NCBI RefSeq assembly: GCF_013523055.1
Contig: NZ_JAAMQM010000014.1
Location: 1 to 64,000, forward strand
Length of the DNA: 64,000 bases
Reading direction: 5' to 3'
DNA from: Pseudomonas capeferrum
GTDB taxonomy: Bacteria; Pseudomonadota; Gammaproteobacteria; Pseudomonadales; Pseudomonadaceae
A model generated the notes under the pieces. The model had not been told where the DNA came from and searched no databases. It was given only the letters and a program-made list of their open reading frames with translations. This document shows positions 16,126-26,458 of this stretch, piece after piece (the first letter of the stretch is position 1; each line of letters starts with the position of its first letter). The translations under genes and the position numbers were made by a program.

Positions 16126-17045
16126 ATGCCTGAGATCTACCACTTCTTCCAACAGCTGGTTAATGGCCTGACCATTGGCAGCACCTATGCCTTGATAGCC
16201 ATTGGCTACACAATGGTTTACGGCATCATTGGAATGATCAACTTCGCCCACGGCGAGGTGTACATGATCGGTTCCTACGTGGCCTTCATCGCCCTTGCCG
16301 GGCTGGCCATGATGGGCATCGATTCGCTGCCGATCCTGATGACAGTCGCCTTTGTCGCGACAATCTTCGTGACCAGTGCCTACGGCTACAGCATCGAACG
16401 GGTGGCCTACCGTCCCTTGCGCAACAGTAACCGACTGATCCCGCTGATCTCCGCCATCGGCATGTCGATCTTCCTGCAGAACACTGTACTGCTCTCGCAG
16501 GATTCCAAGGACAAGTCCATCCCCAACCTGATCCCTGGGAGCATTTCCTTCGGCCCCGGTGGCGCGGAGGAAGTCCTGGTCTCCTACATGCAGATCCTGG
16601 TGTTCGTCGTCACCCTGGTGGCGATGACCTGCCTGACGCTGTTCATCTCGCGATCTCGTCTGGGACGCGCCTGCCGCGCCTGTGCCGAGGACATCAAGAT
16701 GGCCAACCTGCTGGGCATCAACACCAACAACATCATTGCCCTGACCTTTGTCATCGGTGCCGCCCTTGCAGCCGTGGCAGCTGTCCTGCTGAGCATGCAG
16801 TACGGCGTGATCAACCCCAACGCGGGCTTCCTGGTGGGCCTGAAGGCCTTTACCGCAGCGGTACTGGGCGGCATCGGCAGCATTCCGGGCGCGATGCTCG
16901 GCGGGTTGGTCCTGGGCGTGGCCGAAGCCTTCGGCGCCGACATCTTCGGCGACCAGTACAAGGATGTGGTGGCATTCGGTCTCTTGGTTCTCGTGCTGTT
17001 GTTCCGGCCGACCGGCATCCTGGGCCGTCCGGAGGTTGAAAAAGT

Positions 17046-17049
<4 letters not shown>
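16126..17049 (+). CDS. livH: Branched-chain amino acid ABC transporter permease LivH (BraD)
   Basis: This 307-aa polytopic inner-membrane permease forms the translocation pore with LivM. The N-terminal segment NGLTIGSTYALIAIGYTMVYG and the region MINFAHGEVYMIG are hallmark LivH sequences. About eight hydrophobic helices follow, and the cytoplasmic coupling loop is near SRLGRACRACAED (~res 180). The ATG at 16126 follows an AGGAG-like site (TTTAGGAGCG). Its stop overlaps the livM start (ATGA), indicating translational coupling. Confidence 0.94.
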
Positions 17050-18298
<1,249 letters not shown>

Positions 18299-18302
<4 letters not shown>

Positions 18303-19066
18303 GCCGTGAAATTCTGCAAGTCAGCGGCCTGAGCATGCGCTTCGGCGGCTTGTTGGCGGTCAACGGCGTGGCCTTGACCGTCAAGGAAAAACAGGTGGTC
18401 GCGTTGATCGGTCCGAACGGCGCCGGCAAGACCACGGTGTTCAACTGCCTGACCGGCTTCTACAAGCCCACAGGCGGGACCATCCTGCTCGATGGCCAAC
18501 CGATCCAGGGCCTGGCCGGTCATCAGATTGCCCGCAAGGGTGTGGTGCGCACGTTCCAGAACGTCCGTCTGTTCAAGGAGATGACCGCGCTGGAAAACCT
18601 GCTGATCGCCCAGCACCGTCATCTCAATACCAACTTCTTCGCGGGCCTGTTCAAGACCCCGAGCTTCCGTCGCAGCGAGCAGGAAGCCATGGAGCGCGCG
18701 CAATACTGGCTCGAAAAGGTCAACCTCACCGAGTTCGCCAACCGCACCGCTGGCACACTCGCCTATGGCCAGCAACGTCGCCTGGAAATCGCCCGCTGCA
18801 TGATGACGCAGCCGCGCGTCATCATGCTCGACGAACCCGCTGCGGGCCTGAACCCGCGAGAGACAGACGACCTCAAGGCCTTGATCGGCTACCTGCGCCA
18901 GGAGCATGACCTCACGGTACTGTTGATCGAGCATGACATGAAACTGGTGATGAGCATTTCCGACCACATCGTGGTGATCAACCAGGGTACGCCCCTGGCC
19001 GACGGCACACCCGAGCAGATTCGCGGCAATGCCGATGTGATCAAAGCCTACCTGGGGGAAGCGTAA
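18299..19066 (+). CDS. livG: Branched-chain amino acid ABC transporter ATPase LivG (BraF)
   Basis: This 255-aa ABC ATPase powers the transporter. Walker A is GPNGAGKTT (~res 37-45). In place of a canonical LSGGQ, it has the LivG-type signature LAYGQQRRLEIAR (~res 155-167). Walker B is VIMLDEPAAGLNP (~res 174-186) and the switch His lies in LLIEHDM. It overlaps livM by ATGA, and livF begins directly after its TAA stop. Confidence 0.95.
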
Positions 19067-19768
19067 ATGCTGCAGTTCGAGAACGTTTCCACTTTCTACG
19101 GCAAGATCCAGGCGCTGCACGGCGTCAGCGTCGAGATCCGCCAGGGCGAGATCGTCACGCTGATCGGCGCCAACGGTGCCGGCAAGTCGACCCTGCTCAT
19201 GACCCTGTGCGGCTCACCACAAGCACACAGTGGCAGCATCCGCTACCTGGGGGAAGAGTTGGTCGGCCAGCCGTCTTCGCACATCATGCGCAAGAGCATT
19301 GCCGTGGTTCCGGAAGGTCGCCGCGTCTTCGCCCGCCTGACGGTCGAGGAAAACCTGGCCATGGGCGGGTTCTTCACCGACAAGGGCGACTATCAGGAGC
19401 AACTGGACAAGGTGCTGCAACTGTTCCCGCGGCTCAAGGAGCGGTACAACCAGCGTGGCGGCACCATGTCCGGCGGCGAACAACAGATGCTTGCCATCGG
19501 ACGCGCACTGATGAGCAAACCCAAGTTGTTGCTGCTCGACGAGCCATCGCTTGGACTTGCGCCCATCATCATCCAGCAGATCTTCGACATCATCGAGCAG
19601 TTGCGCCGGGACGGCGTGACGGTGTTCCTGGTCGAGCAGAACGCCAACCAGGCGCTCAAGGCCGCGGACCGTGCATATGTCCTGGAAAACGGGCATGTGG
19701 TGATGCAGGGGACTGGTGAGGCATTGCTGAACGATCCCAAGGTACGGGACGCTTACCTGGGCGGTTGA
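19067..19768 (+). CDS. livF: Branched-chain amino acid ABC transporter ATPase LivF (BraG)
   Basis: This 233-aa protein is the second ATPase of the transporter and heterodimerises with LivG. Walker A is GANGAGKST (~res 35-43), the signature is MSGGEQQMLAIGRALM (~res 136-151), and Walker B is LLLLDEPSLGLAP (~res 156-168). The ATG abuts the livG stop without any gap, so its translation depends on livG. A large hairpin follows ~20 bp after its stop. Confidence 0.95.
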   Translation: MLQFENVSTFYGKIQALHGVSVEIRQGEIVTLIGANGAGKSTLLMTLCGSPQAHSGSIRYLGEELVGQPSSHIMRKSIAVVPEGRRVFARLTVEENLAMGGFFTDKGDYQEQLDKVLQLFPRLKERYNQRGGTMSGGEQQMLAIGRALMSKPKLLLLDEPSLGLAPIIIQQIFDIIEQLRRDGVTVFLVEQNANQALKAADRAYVLENGHVVMQGTGEALLNDPKVRDAYLGG

Positions 19769-19787
19769 AACCTGCAGTGGATGCACG

Positions 19788-19862
19788 GGCGGGCCCGGCC
19801 GCGATGAGCTCAGGCAGTGCGAATCGAATGCACAGCCTGGGAACATCGCGGTCGGGCCCGCC
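19788..19862. repeat. Long hairpin after livF
   Basis: Arms of 19 nt (19788-19806 and 19844-19862) pair perfectly except for one G-T wobble. They enclose 37 nt that can itself fold weakly (AGGC near 19812 with GCCT). With no T-run this is not a classic terminator. It could be an mRNA-stabilising or REP-like element at the end of the braC-livF transcript. Confidence 0.6.
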
Positions 19863-19959
19863 TGCCTTGCGACGCCCATCGACGGTAACGTCCTTGTGAT
19901 CACCGCCCAGGCTGGGTAACGTGGCGCTCTTCCATCTGCCGTCCCTTGGAGCTTCTCCG

Positions 19960-20634
19960 ATGCGCCTTACCCCTCCCCTGTTGCTCGCCGCCCTGCTGCC
20001 ATTGCTCGGAGGTTGCCAGATGCTGGCGGACAAGCCCGTCGATCCACTGGTAGGCACCATCAGGATGCAAGGTGTATTGAGCGCTGCCGGCGGCCAGCTG
20101 CTGTTCACGCCTTGCACCGAGAGTCGCCGCTTCGTGGTGAACGATGCAGGCGATACCGGCGTGCTGCAGGAAGCTGCCAACCTCGCCGACAAAGGCGGCG
20201 ACAGTCTCTTCGCCGACCTGCGTGGCAAGCTGGGCGGCGGCAGCCAGGCAGGTAGCGACGGGCAATTCGATGTGCAGCGGCTGTACCGGATCGAAACGTC
20301 CGCCAGCGCCTGCAGCGATCCCAACTTCAAGCAGCTCACCCTGCACGCCAGTGGTCATGGTCCCGATTGGGACGTCAAGGCCAGCGGCAAGGGCATGGTC
20401 CTCGAGCGCGCAGGCCAGGCGCCTCTGGCCCTGCCCTTCCTCGAAGAGCAGATGCCCGGCGGCCGCCTGAGCCTGTCCAGCGAAGCCAATGAACAGCGCA
20501 TCGAATTATGGTTGGCCCCGCAACGCTGCGTCGACTCGGCCAGCGGTGCTGTACACCACCTGCAAGCCGAACTGCGTGTCGACGGCCAGACCTTGCACGG
20601 TTGCGGTTATTACGGCGGTTCGCGGGTCGACTGA
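19960..20634 (+). CDS. COG3650-type putative lipoprotein
   Basis: This 224-aa secreted protein has the N-terminus MRLTPPLLLAALLPLLGGCQ, in which LGGC is a lipobox, making it a likely outer-membrane lipoprotein. Two short cysteine-containing segments in the mature part (FTPCTESRRF; PQRCVDSAS ending in GCGYYGG) are typical of the uncharacterised COG3650 group, which resembles META/HslJ-like heat-shock lipoproteins. The ATG at 19960 with GGAG upstream is chosen over a GTG at 19921 because it gives a clean signal peptide. The function is unknown. Confidence 0.72.
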   Translation: MRLTPPLLLAALLPLLGGCQMLADKPVDPLVGTIRMQGVLSAAGGQLLFTPCTESRRFVVNDAGDTGVLQEAANLADKGGDSLFADLRGKLGGGSQAGSDGQFDVQRLYRIETSASACSDPNFKQLTLHASGHGPDWDVKASGKGMVLERAGQAPLALPFLEEQMPGGRLSLSSEANEQRIELWLAPQRCVDSASGAVHHLQAELRVDGQTLHGCGYYGGSRVD

Positions 20635-20737
20635 TCACCGGCCGCTTTTCTCCTGCCAGTCCATGCGGCGAAAAGTTTATACTTCGTGGTTTGAGTAAAG
20701 CCGCCGGCCGCCCATGGCCGGGATACTGGACCCTGCC

Positions 20738-22351
20738 ATGCTACGAATCAACGAACTGAAGCTGCCACTGGATCATTCCGACGAAGCCCTGCGCGAAGCC
20801 ATCGTCCAGCGCCTGGGCATCGCCGATGAACAACTGCTCGGCTTCACCCTGTTCAAGCGCAGCTACGACGCCCGCAAGAAGAACACCGAGTTGCTGTTCA
20901 TCTACACCATCGATCTTGAAACCAGCAACGAAGCAGAACTGCTGAGCAAATTCGCCGAAGACCGCAATATCGGCGTGGCGCCGGACGTCAGCTATCGTTA
21001 TGTCGGGCAGGCACCGGGAGGTCTGCAAGAACGGCCGATCGTGGTCGGTTTCGGCCCTTGCGGCATCTTTGCCGGCCTGTTGCTGGCGCAGATGGGTTTT
21101 CGTCCGATCGTGCTGGAGCGGGGCAAGGAAGTACGCCAACGTACCAAGGACACCTGGGGCCTGTGGCGCAAGAGCGTGCTGAACCCCGAGTCCAACGTGC
21201 AGTTCGGCGAAGGCGGTGCCGGTACCTTCTCCGATGGCAAGCTCTACAGCCAGATCAAGGATCCTCTGCACCATGGCCGCAAGGTCCTGCATGAATTCGT
21301 CAGGGCAGGGGCACCGGACGAGATCCTCTACATCAACAAGCCGCACATCGGTACCTTCAGGTTGACCGGCATGGTCGAGACCATGCGCAAGGAGATCATC
21401 GCGCTCGGAGGCGAGGTGCGTTTCGAGGAGAAGGTCACCGATCTGCTGGTCGATGGCGAACAGCTGCATGGCGTGGTGCTGGCAAGCGGCGAGGAGCTGC
21501 ACTCGCGCCACGTGGTCCTGGCCTTGGGCCACAGTGCCCGTGACACCTTCCGCATGCTGCATGCCAAGGGCGTTTATATGGAGGCCAAGCCTTTCTCCAT
21601 CGGCTTCCGCATCGAACACCCGCAAACCCTGATCGACAAGGCACGCCTGGGCAAGTACGCCGGCCACCCCAAACTCGGCGCCGCCGACTACAAGCTGGTC
21701 TACCACGCCAAGAACGGCCGCTCGGTCTACAGCTTCTGCATGTGCCCGGGTGGCACCGTGGTCGCGGCCACCAGCGAACCCGGACGCGTCGTCACCAACG
21801 GGATGAGCCAATACTCGCGCAACGAGCGCAACGCCAACTCGGGTATCGTCGTGGGCATCGACCCAGAGCGAGATTTCCCGGGTGGACCATTGGCCGGGAT
21901 CGAGTTGCAGGAGCGCCTGGAGGCCGAGGCCTATGTACTCGGCGGCAGCAACTACCAGGCCCCGGGTCAGTTGGTCGGGGATTTCGTCGCCGGTCGTCCA
22001 TCGACTGCGCTGGGAAGTGTCGAGCCTTCCTACAAGCCAGGCGTAACGCTCGTCGATCTCGCCCCAAGCCTGCCAGCCTTCGCCATCGAGGCCATCCGTG
22101 AGGCGCTTCCCGCATTCGACCGCCAGATCAAAGGCTACAACCTTCCCGATGCTGTTCTGACGGGTATCGAGACTCGAACTTCTTCTCCTTTGCGCATCAC
22201 CCGCGGTGATGACTTCCAGAGCCTGAACCTCAAAGGCCTGTTCCCGGCCGGTGAAGGCGCAGGGTATGCCGGTGGCATTCTGTCAGCAGGCGTGGACGGC
22301 GTACGCATCGCCGAAGCCGTGGCGCGCGACATGCTGGGGCTGAACGCCTGA
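20738..22351 (+). CDS. FAD-dependent dehydrogenase (COG2509 family)
   Basis: This is a 537-aa flavoprotein of unknown substrate. An N-terminal ~85-residue alpha/beta domain (MLRINELKLPLDH onward, with the FKRSYDARKK motif) precedes the dinucleotide fold VVGFGPCGIFAGLLLA (~res 104-119). It also contains FGEGGAGTFSDGKL and, near the C-terminus, the FAD-closing motif FPAGEGAGYAGGILSAGVDG. This layout is that of the widely conserved but uncharacterised COG2509 dehydrogenases. The start at 20738 fits the usual family N-terminus better than the ATG at 20714; neither has a strong ribosome site. Confidence 0.85.
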   Translation: MLRINELKLPLDHSDEALREAIVQRLGIADEQLLGFTLFKRSYDARKKNTELLFIYTIDLETSNEAELLSKFAEDRNIGVAPDVSYRYVGQAPGGLQERPIVVGFGPCGIFAGLLLAQMGFRPIVLERGKEVRQRTKDTWGLWRKSVLNPESNVQFGEGGAGTFSDGKLYSQIKDPLHHGRKVLHEFVRAGAPDEILYINKPHIGTFRLTGMVETMRKEIIALGGEVRFEEKVTDLLVDGEQLHGVVLASGEELHSRHVVLALGHSARDTFRMLHAKGVYMEAKPFSIGFRIEHPQTLIDKARLGKYAGHPKLGAADYKLVYHAKNGRSVYSFCMCPGGTVVAATSEPGRVVTNGMSQYSRNERNANSGIVVGIDPERDFPGGPLAGIELQERLEAEAYVLGGSNYQAPGQLVGDFVAGRPSTALGSVEPSYKPGVTLVDLAPSLPAFAIEAIREALPAFDRQIKGYNLPDAVLTGIETRTSSPLRITRGDDFQSLNLKGLFPAGEGAGYAGGILSAGVDGVRIAEAVARDMLGLNA

Positions 22352-22377
22352 TCACTTGACCCGTGTGACAGCGGAGC

Positions 22378-22417
22378 AAAAAAAACCCGACCGGCCTGAG
22401 CCGTGTCGGGTTTTTTT
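22378..22417. terminator. Bidirectional terminator between the FAD dehydrogenase and the slyB-like gene
   Basis: AAAAAAACCCGAC and GTCGGGTTTTTTT flank a ~13-nt loop. The A-run on one side and the T-run on the other let it terminate both convergent genes. Confidence 0.85.
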
Positions 22418-22430
22418 ATCGTTGGGCGAA

Positions 22431-22895
22431 TCAGTGGCTGACGCGACTGGTCCCGTCCACGGTCATGATCCGGACACGCTCGCCGACACGGAACACTTCG
22501 TTTTCCTGTACCTGCTGCACATAGGCACGCATGCTGCCATCGTCTTCGCGCACGGTGATTTCAACACCCTGGGTACGGGTGATGCCTTCTTCTGCAGCCG
22601 ATCCGGCCAGGCCGCCCGCGACCGCGCCGATCACCGCCGCCACGATGCTGCCACGGCCACCGCCGATGGCGCTGCCCGCCACGCCACCGACGACCGCGCC
22701 GGTACCGCCGCCGATAGGTGTCTTGGTCCCTTCGATCTTGACCGGGCGCAGGGATTCGATGGTGCCCATACGTACGGTCTGCACACGACGCGCCTCGTCA
22801 CGGGAGTAGGAATCACCGCTCAGGTTGGATGCACAGCCGCCGAGCAGCAACGTAGAGGTGGTAAAGCAGGCCACCAGCAAAGCAGATTTACGCAT
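22431..22895 (-). CDS. slyB: Glycine-zipper outer-membrane lipoprotein, SlyB/PcP-like
   Basis: This 154-aa lipoprotein has a signal peptide ending in the lipobox LLGGC. The soluble part carries a glycine-zipper 2TM region (GGGTGAVVGGVAGSAIGGG ... GAVAGGLAGSAAEEG, ~res 63-103) and a C-terminal beta-rich stretch. This is the SlyB family, which forms oligomers stabilising the outer membrane, often under PhoP/Mg control. The ATG at 22895 with GGAG 9 bases upstream is used. It is monocistronic and convergent with the FAD dehydrogenase. Confidence 0.85.
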   Translation of the reverse strand: MRKSALLVACFTTSTLLLGGCASNLSGDSYSRDEARRVQTVRMGTIESLRPVKIEGTKTPIGGGTGAVVGGVAGSAIGGGRGSIVAAVIGAVAGGLAGSAAEEGITRTQGVEITVREDDGSMRAYVQQVQENEVFRVGERVRIMTVDGTSRVSH

Positions 22896-23419
22896 GGGGA
22901 AATTCTCCATAAGTCAGGTATTCATTAGACGCCTCGCCTTGACGGCTGTCACGACCCAAAAGCCTGGAATCAACATTCATTCAGCATTGGTACAGCCTGT
23001 AGGCTGTGACGATTAATGGTTAAGACAAGCGAGGGACGAGGATTGCTGCACTCTCGTTGGGAGAAGGTATTTCGCGAGATGATAGAGAGGGGGCAAAGAC
23101 CAATGCCGGTCAGTAAAGGAAATGCCTTCGACTTCAAAAGTCGAAGTTTATCTCTTTTGGCCTCTGAGCTCTGTTGTGCACTTGATGCCTCACCTAGAGG
23201 AAAGCCCTCTCGCAGAACAGCTTTTTCCACTGGATTCTGAATGGTTTTGGCACCGCCGCCGTCCCTGTGGGAGCGGGTTTACCCGCGAACAAGGGCACAG
23301 CCCTTGCCGCACGCAGAGTGTGGCAAGGCGACCTTTTCGCGGGTAAACCCGCTCCCACAGGGACGGCAGCGGCTCCAGGGGCAAAGGACGGCGCATGGCT
23401 ACCGCCGCTGTCTGTTGTA
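22896..23419. other. Intergenic region with a REP pair
   Basis: This 524-bp gap lies upstream of slyB and downstream of pdxH. The left part (22896-23240) contains short open frames with no ribosome site and no recognisable family. The right part holds the inverted REP pair annotated separately. The slyB promoter must lie in the leftmost ~100 bp. Confidence 0.5.
23258..23367. repeat. Inverted pair of REP palindromes (P. putida type)
   Basis: Two perfectly complementary 32-bp arms (23258-23289 and 23336-23367) contain the CGCGGGTAAACCCGCTCC core known from P. putida-group REP elements. The 46-bp spacer holds a smaller hairpin (CTTGCC... / ...GGCAAG). No RAYT transposase gene is in the window. 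Confidence 0.85.
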
Positions 23420-24067
23420 TCAGGGAGCCAGTCGCTCGCGCTGCCACGCGTCAGCGACCAAGCGGTAGTTGAGTCGATCATGCAGGCGACTCGACCGCCC
23501 TTGCCAGAACTCGATGCGCTCGGGCAGCAGGCGATAACCTCCCCAGTGTTCCGGGCAATGCGGCTGGGTGGCACTGAATCGGGCTTCGGTGGCCCTGACC
23601 ATATCCTCGAGTGCTTCGCGATTGGCGATCACCTGGCTCTGTGGTGATGCCCAGGCGCCCAGGCGACTACCCAGGGGCCGTACCTGGTAGTAATCGTCAG
23701 ACTCCTTGGCCGTCACTTTCTCCACCCGACCTTCGATTCGCACCTGACGTTCGAGCGCGGGCCAGAAGAAGGTCATGGCAGAGAATGGGTTGACCTGCAG
23801 TTGCCTGCCCTTGGCGCTCTCGTAATTGCTGAAGAACGTAAAGCCCTTTTCATCGAGCCCCTTGAGCAACAGGACCCGACAATGCGGACGACCCTCACCA
23901 TCGACCGTGGCAAGGGTCATGGCGTTGGCTTCGACTGGCGCCTGCTCGGTCTTTACCGCGTCCCCGAACCACTGACGAAACAGGGCAAAGGGCTCATCCG
24001 GAGCCTGGGCTTCGGCCAGGCCATCGCGGGTATAGTCGCGGCGCATTTCGGCCAGAGTCTGGGTCAT
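23420..24067 (-). CDS. pdxH: Pyridoxamine 5'-phosphate oxidase
   Basis: This 215-aa FMN enzyme oxidises pyridoxine/pyridoxamine 5'-phosphate to pyridoxal 5'-phosphate, the last step of B6 synthesis and salvage. Family signatures are visible: RRDYTRDGL at the N-terminus, AMTLATVDGEGRPHCRVLLLKG (FMN binding, ~res 48-70), FFSNYESAKGRQL, and the C-terminal PdxH signature PERIEFWQGRSSRLHDR (~res 181-197). Length is normal (~215). It lies 18 bp after the OmpA-like gene, so the two may be co-transcribed. Confidence 0.95.
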   Translation of the reverse strand: MTQTLAEMRRDYTRDGLAEAQAPDEPFALFRQWFGDAVKTEQAPVEANAMTLATVDGEGRPHCRVLLLKGLDEKGFTFFSNYESAKGRQLQVNPFSAMTFFWPALERQVRIEGRVEKVTAKESDDYYQVRPLGSRLGAWASPQSQVIANREALEDMVRATEARFSATQPHCPEHWGGYRLLPERIEFWQGRSSRLHDRLNYRLVADAWQRERLAP

Positions 24068-24085
24068 CGCTCTTTTCCTTGCCGA

Positions 24086-25087
24086 TCAGTTGGACTTCGA
24101 AGTGCTGTTGGCAGCTACTTTCTTGTCAGCCGAAGCGACCTTCTTGGCCGCAGGCTTGGCGGGGGTGGCTTTCTTCTTCGCTGCGGTCTTCACCGGCGCC
24201 TTGGCCTTGGCCTTGGCGACAGGCTTCTTCGCAGCCGGCTTGGCAGCGGCCTTGGCGGTGGGCTTGGCGGCAGCGGCAGCGGCAGCGGCAGCGACGACTG
24301 GAGCCTTGGCGTCCTGAACAGCGACCATGGCCACTGGCGCCGGAGTAGCCTGCTGGTATTTGGCAAGCAGTGCCATCATGGTGTTCTGCGGTGTCAGCAG
24401 CATTTCTACACGGCGGTTCAGGGCGCGTCCCTCGACGCTGTCGTTGGCCGCCCGCGGCATGACCGAACCCATGCCTTTCAGGATCAGCCGGTCACGTTGC
24501 AGGCCGCTCAGGCGGAAGATCGCGGAAACCGAAGCGGCACGTTCCAGGCTGAGTTTCTGGTTGACCGCGACCGCACCGCTGCTGTCGGCATGGCCAAGGA
24601 CCAGTACAGCGGTCTTCGGGTCGACCTCGACAGTCTTGGCCACGCGGGTGATCGGACCCAGGGTCATTGGCAGCAACATGTTCGGTCGGTCAGGGTTATA
24701 GGAACCATCCACCGGAATGGTTACTGCCAAGAGGTCTTCCCGACGCTCGAGTTCGAACTGGCTATCCTTGATGGCTTCGCGCAGTTTCGGCTCGTACTCG
24801 TCCAGCCAGGCCTGAGTGGCCTTGTGGTCGATCTTGGGTACGGCAGCCACTGGCGCTTTCTTTTCCTCGGTACCAAACGGCCACCACCATTTGCTGCCGC
24901 TTTCGGACCTGGCTTCGGCTTTGGCTACCTTCTCGGTGACCGCTTCTTTCACTTCCTTGTCGGCGACCTTGTCCGAACCGAAGGGCCACCAGGCATTGCC
25001 GCCATCGTTCGAGGCGTTCTGCGGATGCTGGGCGCAGCCGGTCACGGCCAGGCACAGGGCGAGTGCTAAGGTTTTATGTGAAGACAT
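24086..25087 (-). CDS. OmpA-family lipoprotein with a Lys/Ala-rich C-terminal tail
   Basis: This 333-aa protein has a signal peptide with lipobox AVTGC (Cys ~19) and two WWPFG segments (~res 33-37 and 67-71). A central linker leads to an OmpA-type peptidoglycan-binding domain (~res 135-240: VLVLGHADSSG and RALNRRVEM). About 90 more residues are almost entirely Lys, Ala, Pro and Val, with AAKPAAKK-type repeats like histone H1 or AlgP tails. That tail is unusual for an envelope protein and strongly basic. The start at 25087 gives a clean signal peptide, though the ribosome site is weak. Confidence 0.85.
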   Translation of the reverse strand: MSSHKTLALALCLAVTGCAQHPQNASNDGGNAWWPFGSDKVADKEVKEAVTEKVAKAEARSESGSKWWWPFGTEEKKAPVAAVPKIDHKATQAWLDEYEPKLREAIKDSQFELERREDLLAVTIPVDGSYNPDRPNMLLPMTLGPITRVAKTVEVDPKTAVLVLGHADSSGAVAVNQKLSLERAASVSAIFRLSGLQRDRLILKGMGSVMPRAANDSVEGRALNRRVEMLLTPQNTMMALLAKYQQATPAPVAMVAVQDAKAPVVAAAAAAAAAKPTAKAAAKPAAKKPVAKAKAKAPVKTAAKKKATPAKPAAKKVASADKKVAANSTSKSN

Positions 25088-25184
25088 CAGCGATACACCA
25101 TGAAATAGAAAGAATTTTGCCCGTTCCAGCCGAGCGTTGTGATCAGAATAGTCAAAGCGTCGGAGCAATACTCGGGTTACCCGA

Positions 25185-26330
25185 TCAAAGGCATCCGGCC
25201 AGCACCTTTACCAGCTTCTGAGCGCGCGGGTCCATCAGGATGTAAGGGCCCAGGGTATTGGTCACGAAGCCGAAGGCTACATCGTGTTCCGGATCGGCGA
25301 AGCCCACCGAACCGCCTGCTCCCGGGTGGCCGAACGCCTTGGCGCCCAGTCCGAAGGTAGCATTGGCGACGGTAGGCTGGTCCAGCATGCAACCCAGGCC
25401 GAAGCGGGTCTGGGTCAGCAAGGTACGGTCCTGACCAAGACTGTGTTCGCGCGTCAGCTCGTCGAGCAGTTCGGATTCGAGCAGGCTGCCATCGAGCAGG
25501 CCGGTATAGAAGCCCGCGAGGCTGCGGGCATTGCCATGGCCGTTCGCTGCGGGTTGCTGCATGCGGCGCCACTCAGGCTTGTTGGTACTGGTAAGGATGG
25601 CCGGCGGGTTGGTGAACGCGCGGGTGGACAAGGCTTGCGGCTCGCGCAGAGTGACCTGGAGCAAGCGTTGCGCGGCCTCGTCGCCCAGGTTGCCCTTGCC
25701 TCGCGCAATGTGCGCCACGCGGTGGAACTCTTCGTCAGGCAAGCCGACATGGAAATCCAGGCCCAAGGGACGTGCGGTACGGGCAACGATCGACTCACCT
25801 GGCCCGCGTCCATCGGCGCGCCGAATCAGTTCGCCGACCAGCCAGCCGTAGGTGATGGCGGCGTAGCCGTGTTCGGTACCCGGCGTCCACCAGGGCCGCT
25901 CGGCGACCAGGGCGCCGACCATGGTCTCCCAGTCATAGAGTGCTTCAGCGGGCAACAGGTCACGGATGGCCGGCAGGCCGGCACGATGGCTGAGGAGCTG
26001 ACGCAAGGTCACGCCGTCCTTACCAGCCTGGGCGAACTCGGGCCAGTAGCGGGCCACGGGTACATCCAGCGCCAGCTTGCCCTCGTCCACCAGTTGCAAG
26101 GCGGTCACGGCAGTAAAAGTCTTGGTGCAGGAAAAAAGGTTGGCGATGGTATCGCTGTGCCAAGCCTGCTGACCGTCCTTGTCGGCGCTACCGGCCCACA
26201 GGTCGATCACGGTTTCCCCGCCAACCTGGATGCACAGCGCAGCGCCACGCTCCTGGGGATCTTCGAACAACGCGGCGAACGCTTCGCGCACCGCCTCGAA
26301 CTTCAGCTCATAGTGACCCTGGATCTGCAC
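25185..26330 (-). CDS. Class C beta-lactamase-fold serine hydrolase (family VIII esterase-like)
   Basis: This 381-aa cytoplasmic hydrolase has the SxxK motif SCTK (~res 65-68), which provides the nucleophilic Ser and general-base Lys, and the conserved Tyr motif in HGYAAITYGW (~res 155-164). WTPGTEHGY and LSHRAGLP are typical of EstB-like carboxylesterases. No signal peptide is present, unlike true AmpC. The start is a GTG at 26330 preceded at 7 bases by GGGGAG; the longer frame from 26420 has no comparable site. The substrate is unknown. Confidence 0.82.
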   Translation of the reverse strand: MQIQGHYELKFEAVREAFAALFEDPQERGAALCIQVGGETVIDLWAGSADKDGQQAWHSDTIANLFSCTKTFTAVTALQLVDEGKLALDVPVARYWPEFAQAGKDGVTLRQLLSHRAGLPAIRDLLPAEALYDWETMVGALVAERPWWTPGTEHGYAAITYGWLVGELIRRADGRGPGESIVARTARPLGLDFHVGLPDEEFHRVAHIARGKGNLGDEAAQRLLQVTLREPQALSTRAFTNPPAILTSTNKPEWRRMQQPAANGHGNARSLAGFYTGLLDGSLLESELLDELTREHSLGQDRTLLTQTRFGLGCMLDQPTVANATFGLGAKAFGHPGAGGSVGFADPEHDVAFGFVTNTLGPYILMDPRAQKLVKVLAGCL

Positions 26331-26458
26331 CCCACCGCTCCCCGTCTGACCTGCTTGCAAAGGAAGGCATTGTTTCAGTACCTGAAGGTTTTGCAAACAG
26401 ATTGTGGCCAGGTGGTCCACCTGAAGCCGCCAAGACAGGCTTCAAGCGGCAGTGTCGG

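Noticed and set aside
23016..23240. 74-aa frame in the REP-containing gap
   Set aside because: No ribosome site, no known domain, and beside a repeat; kept as non-coding.
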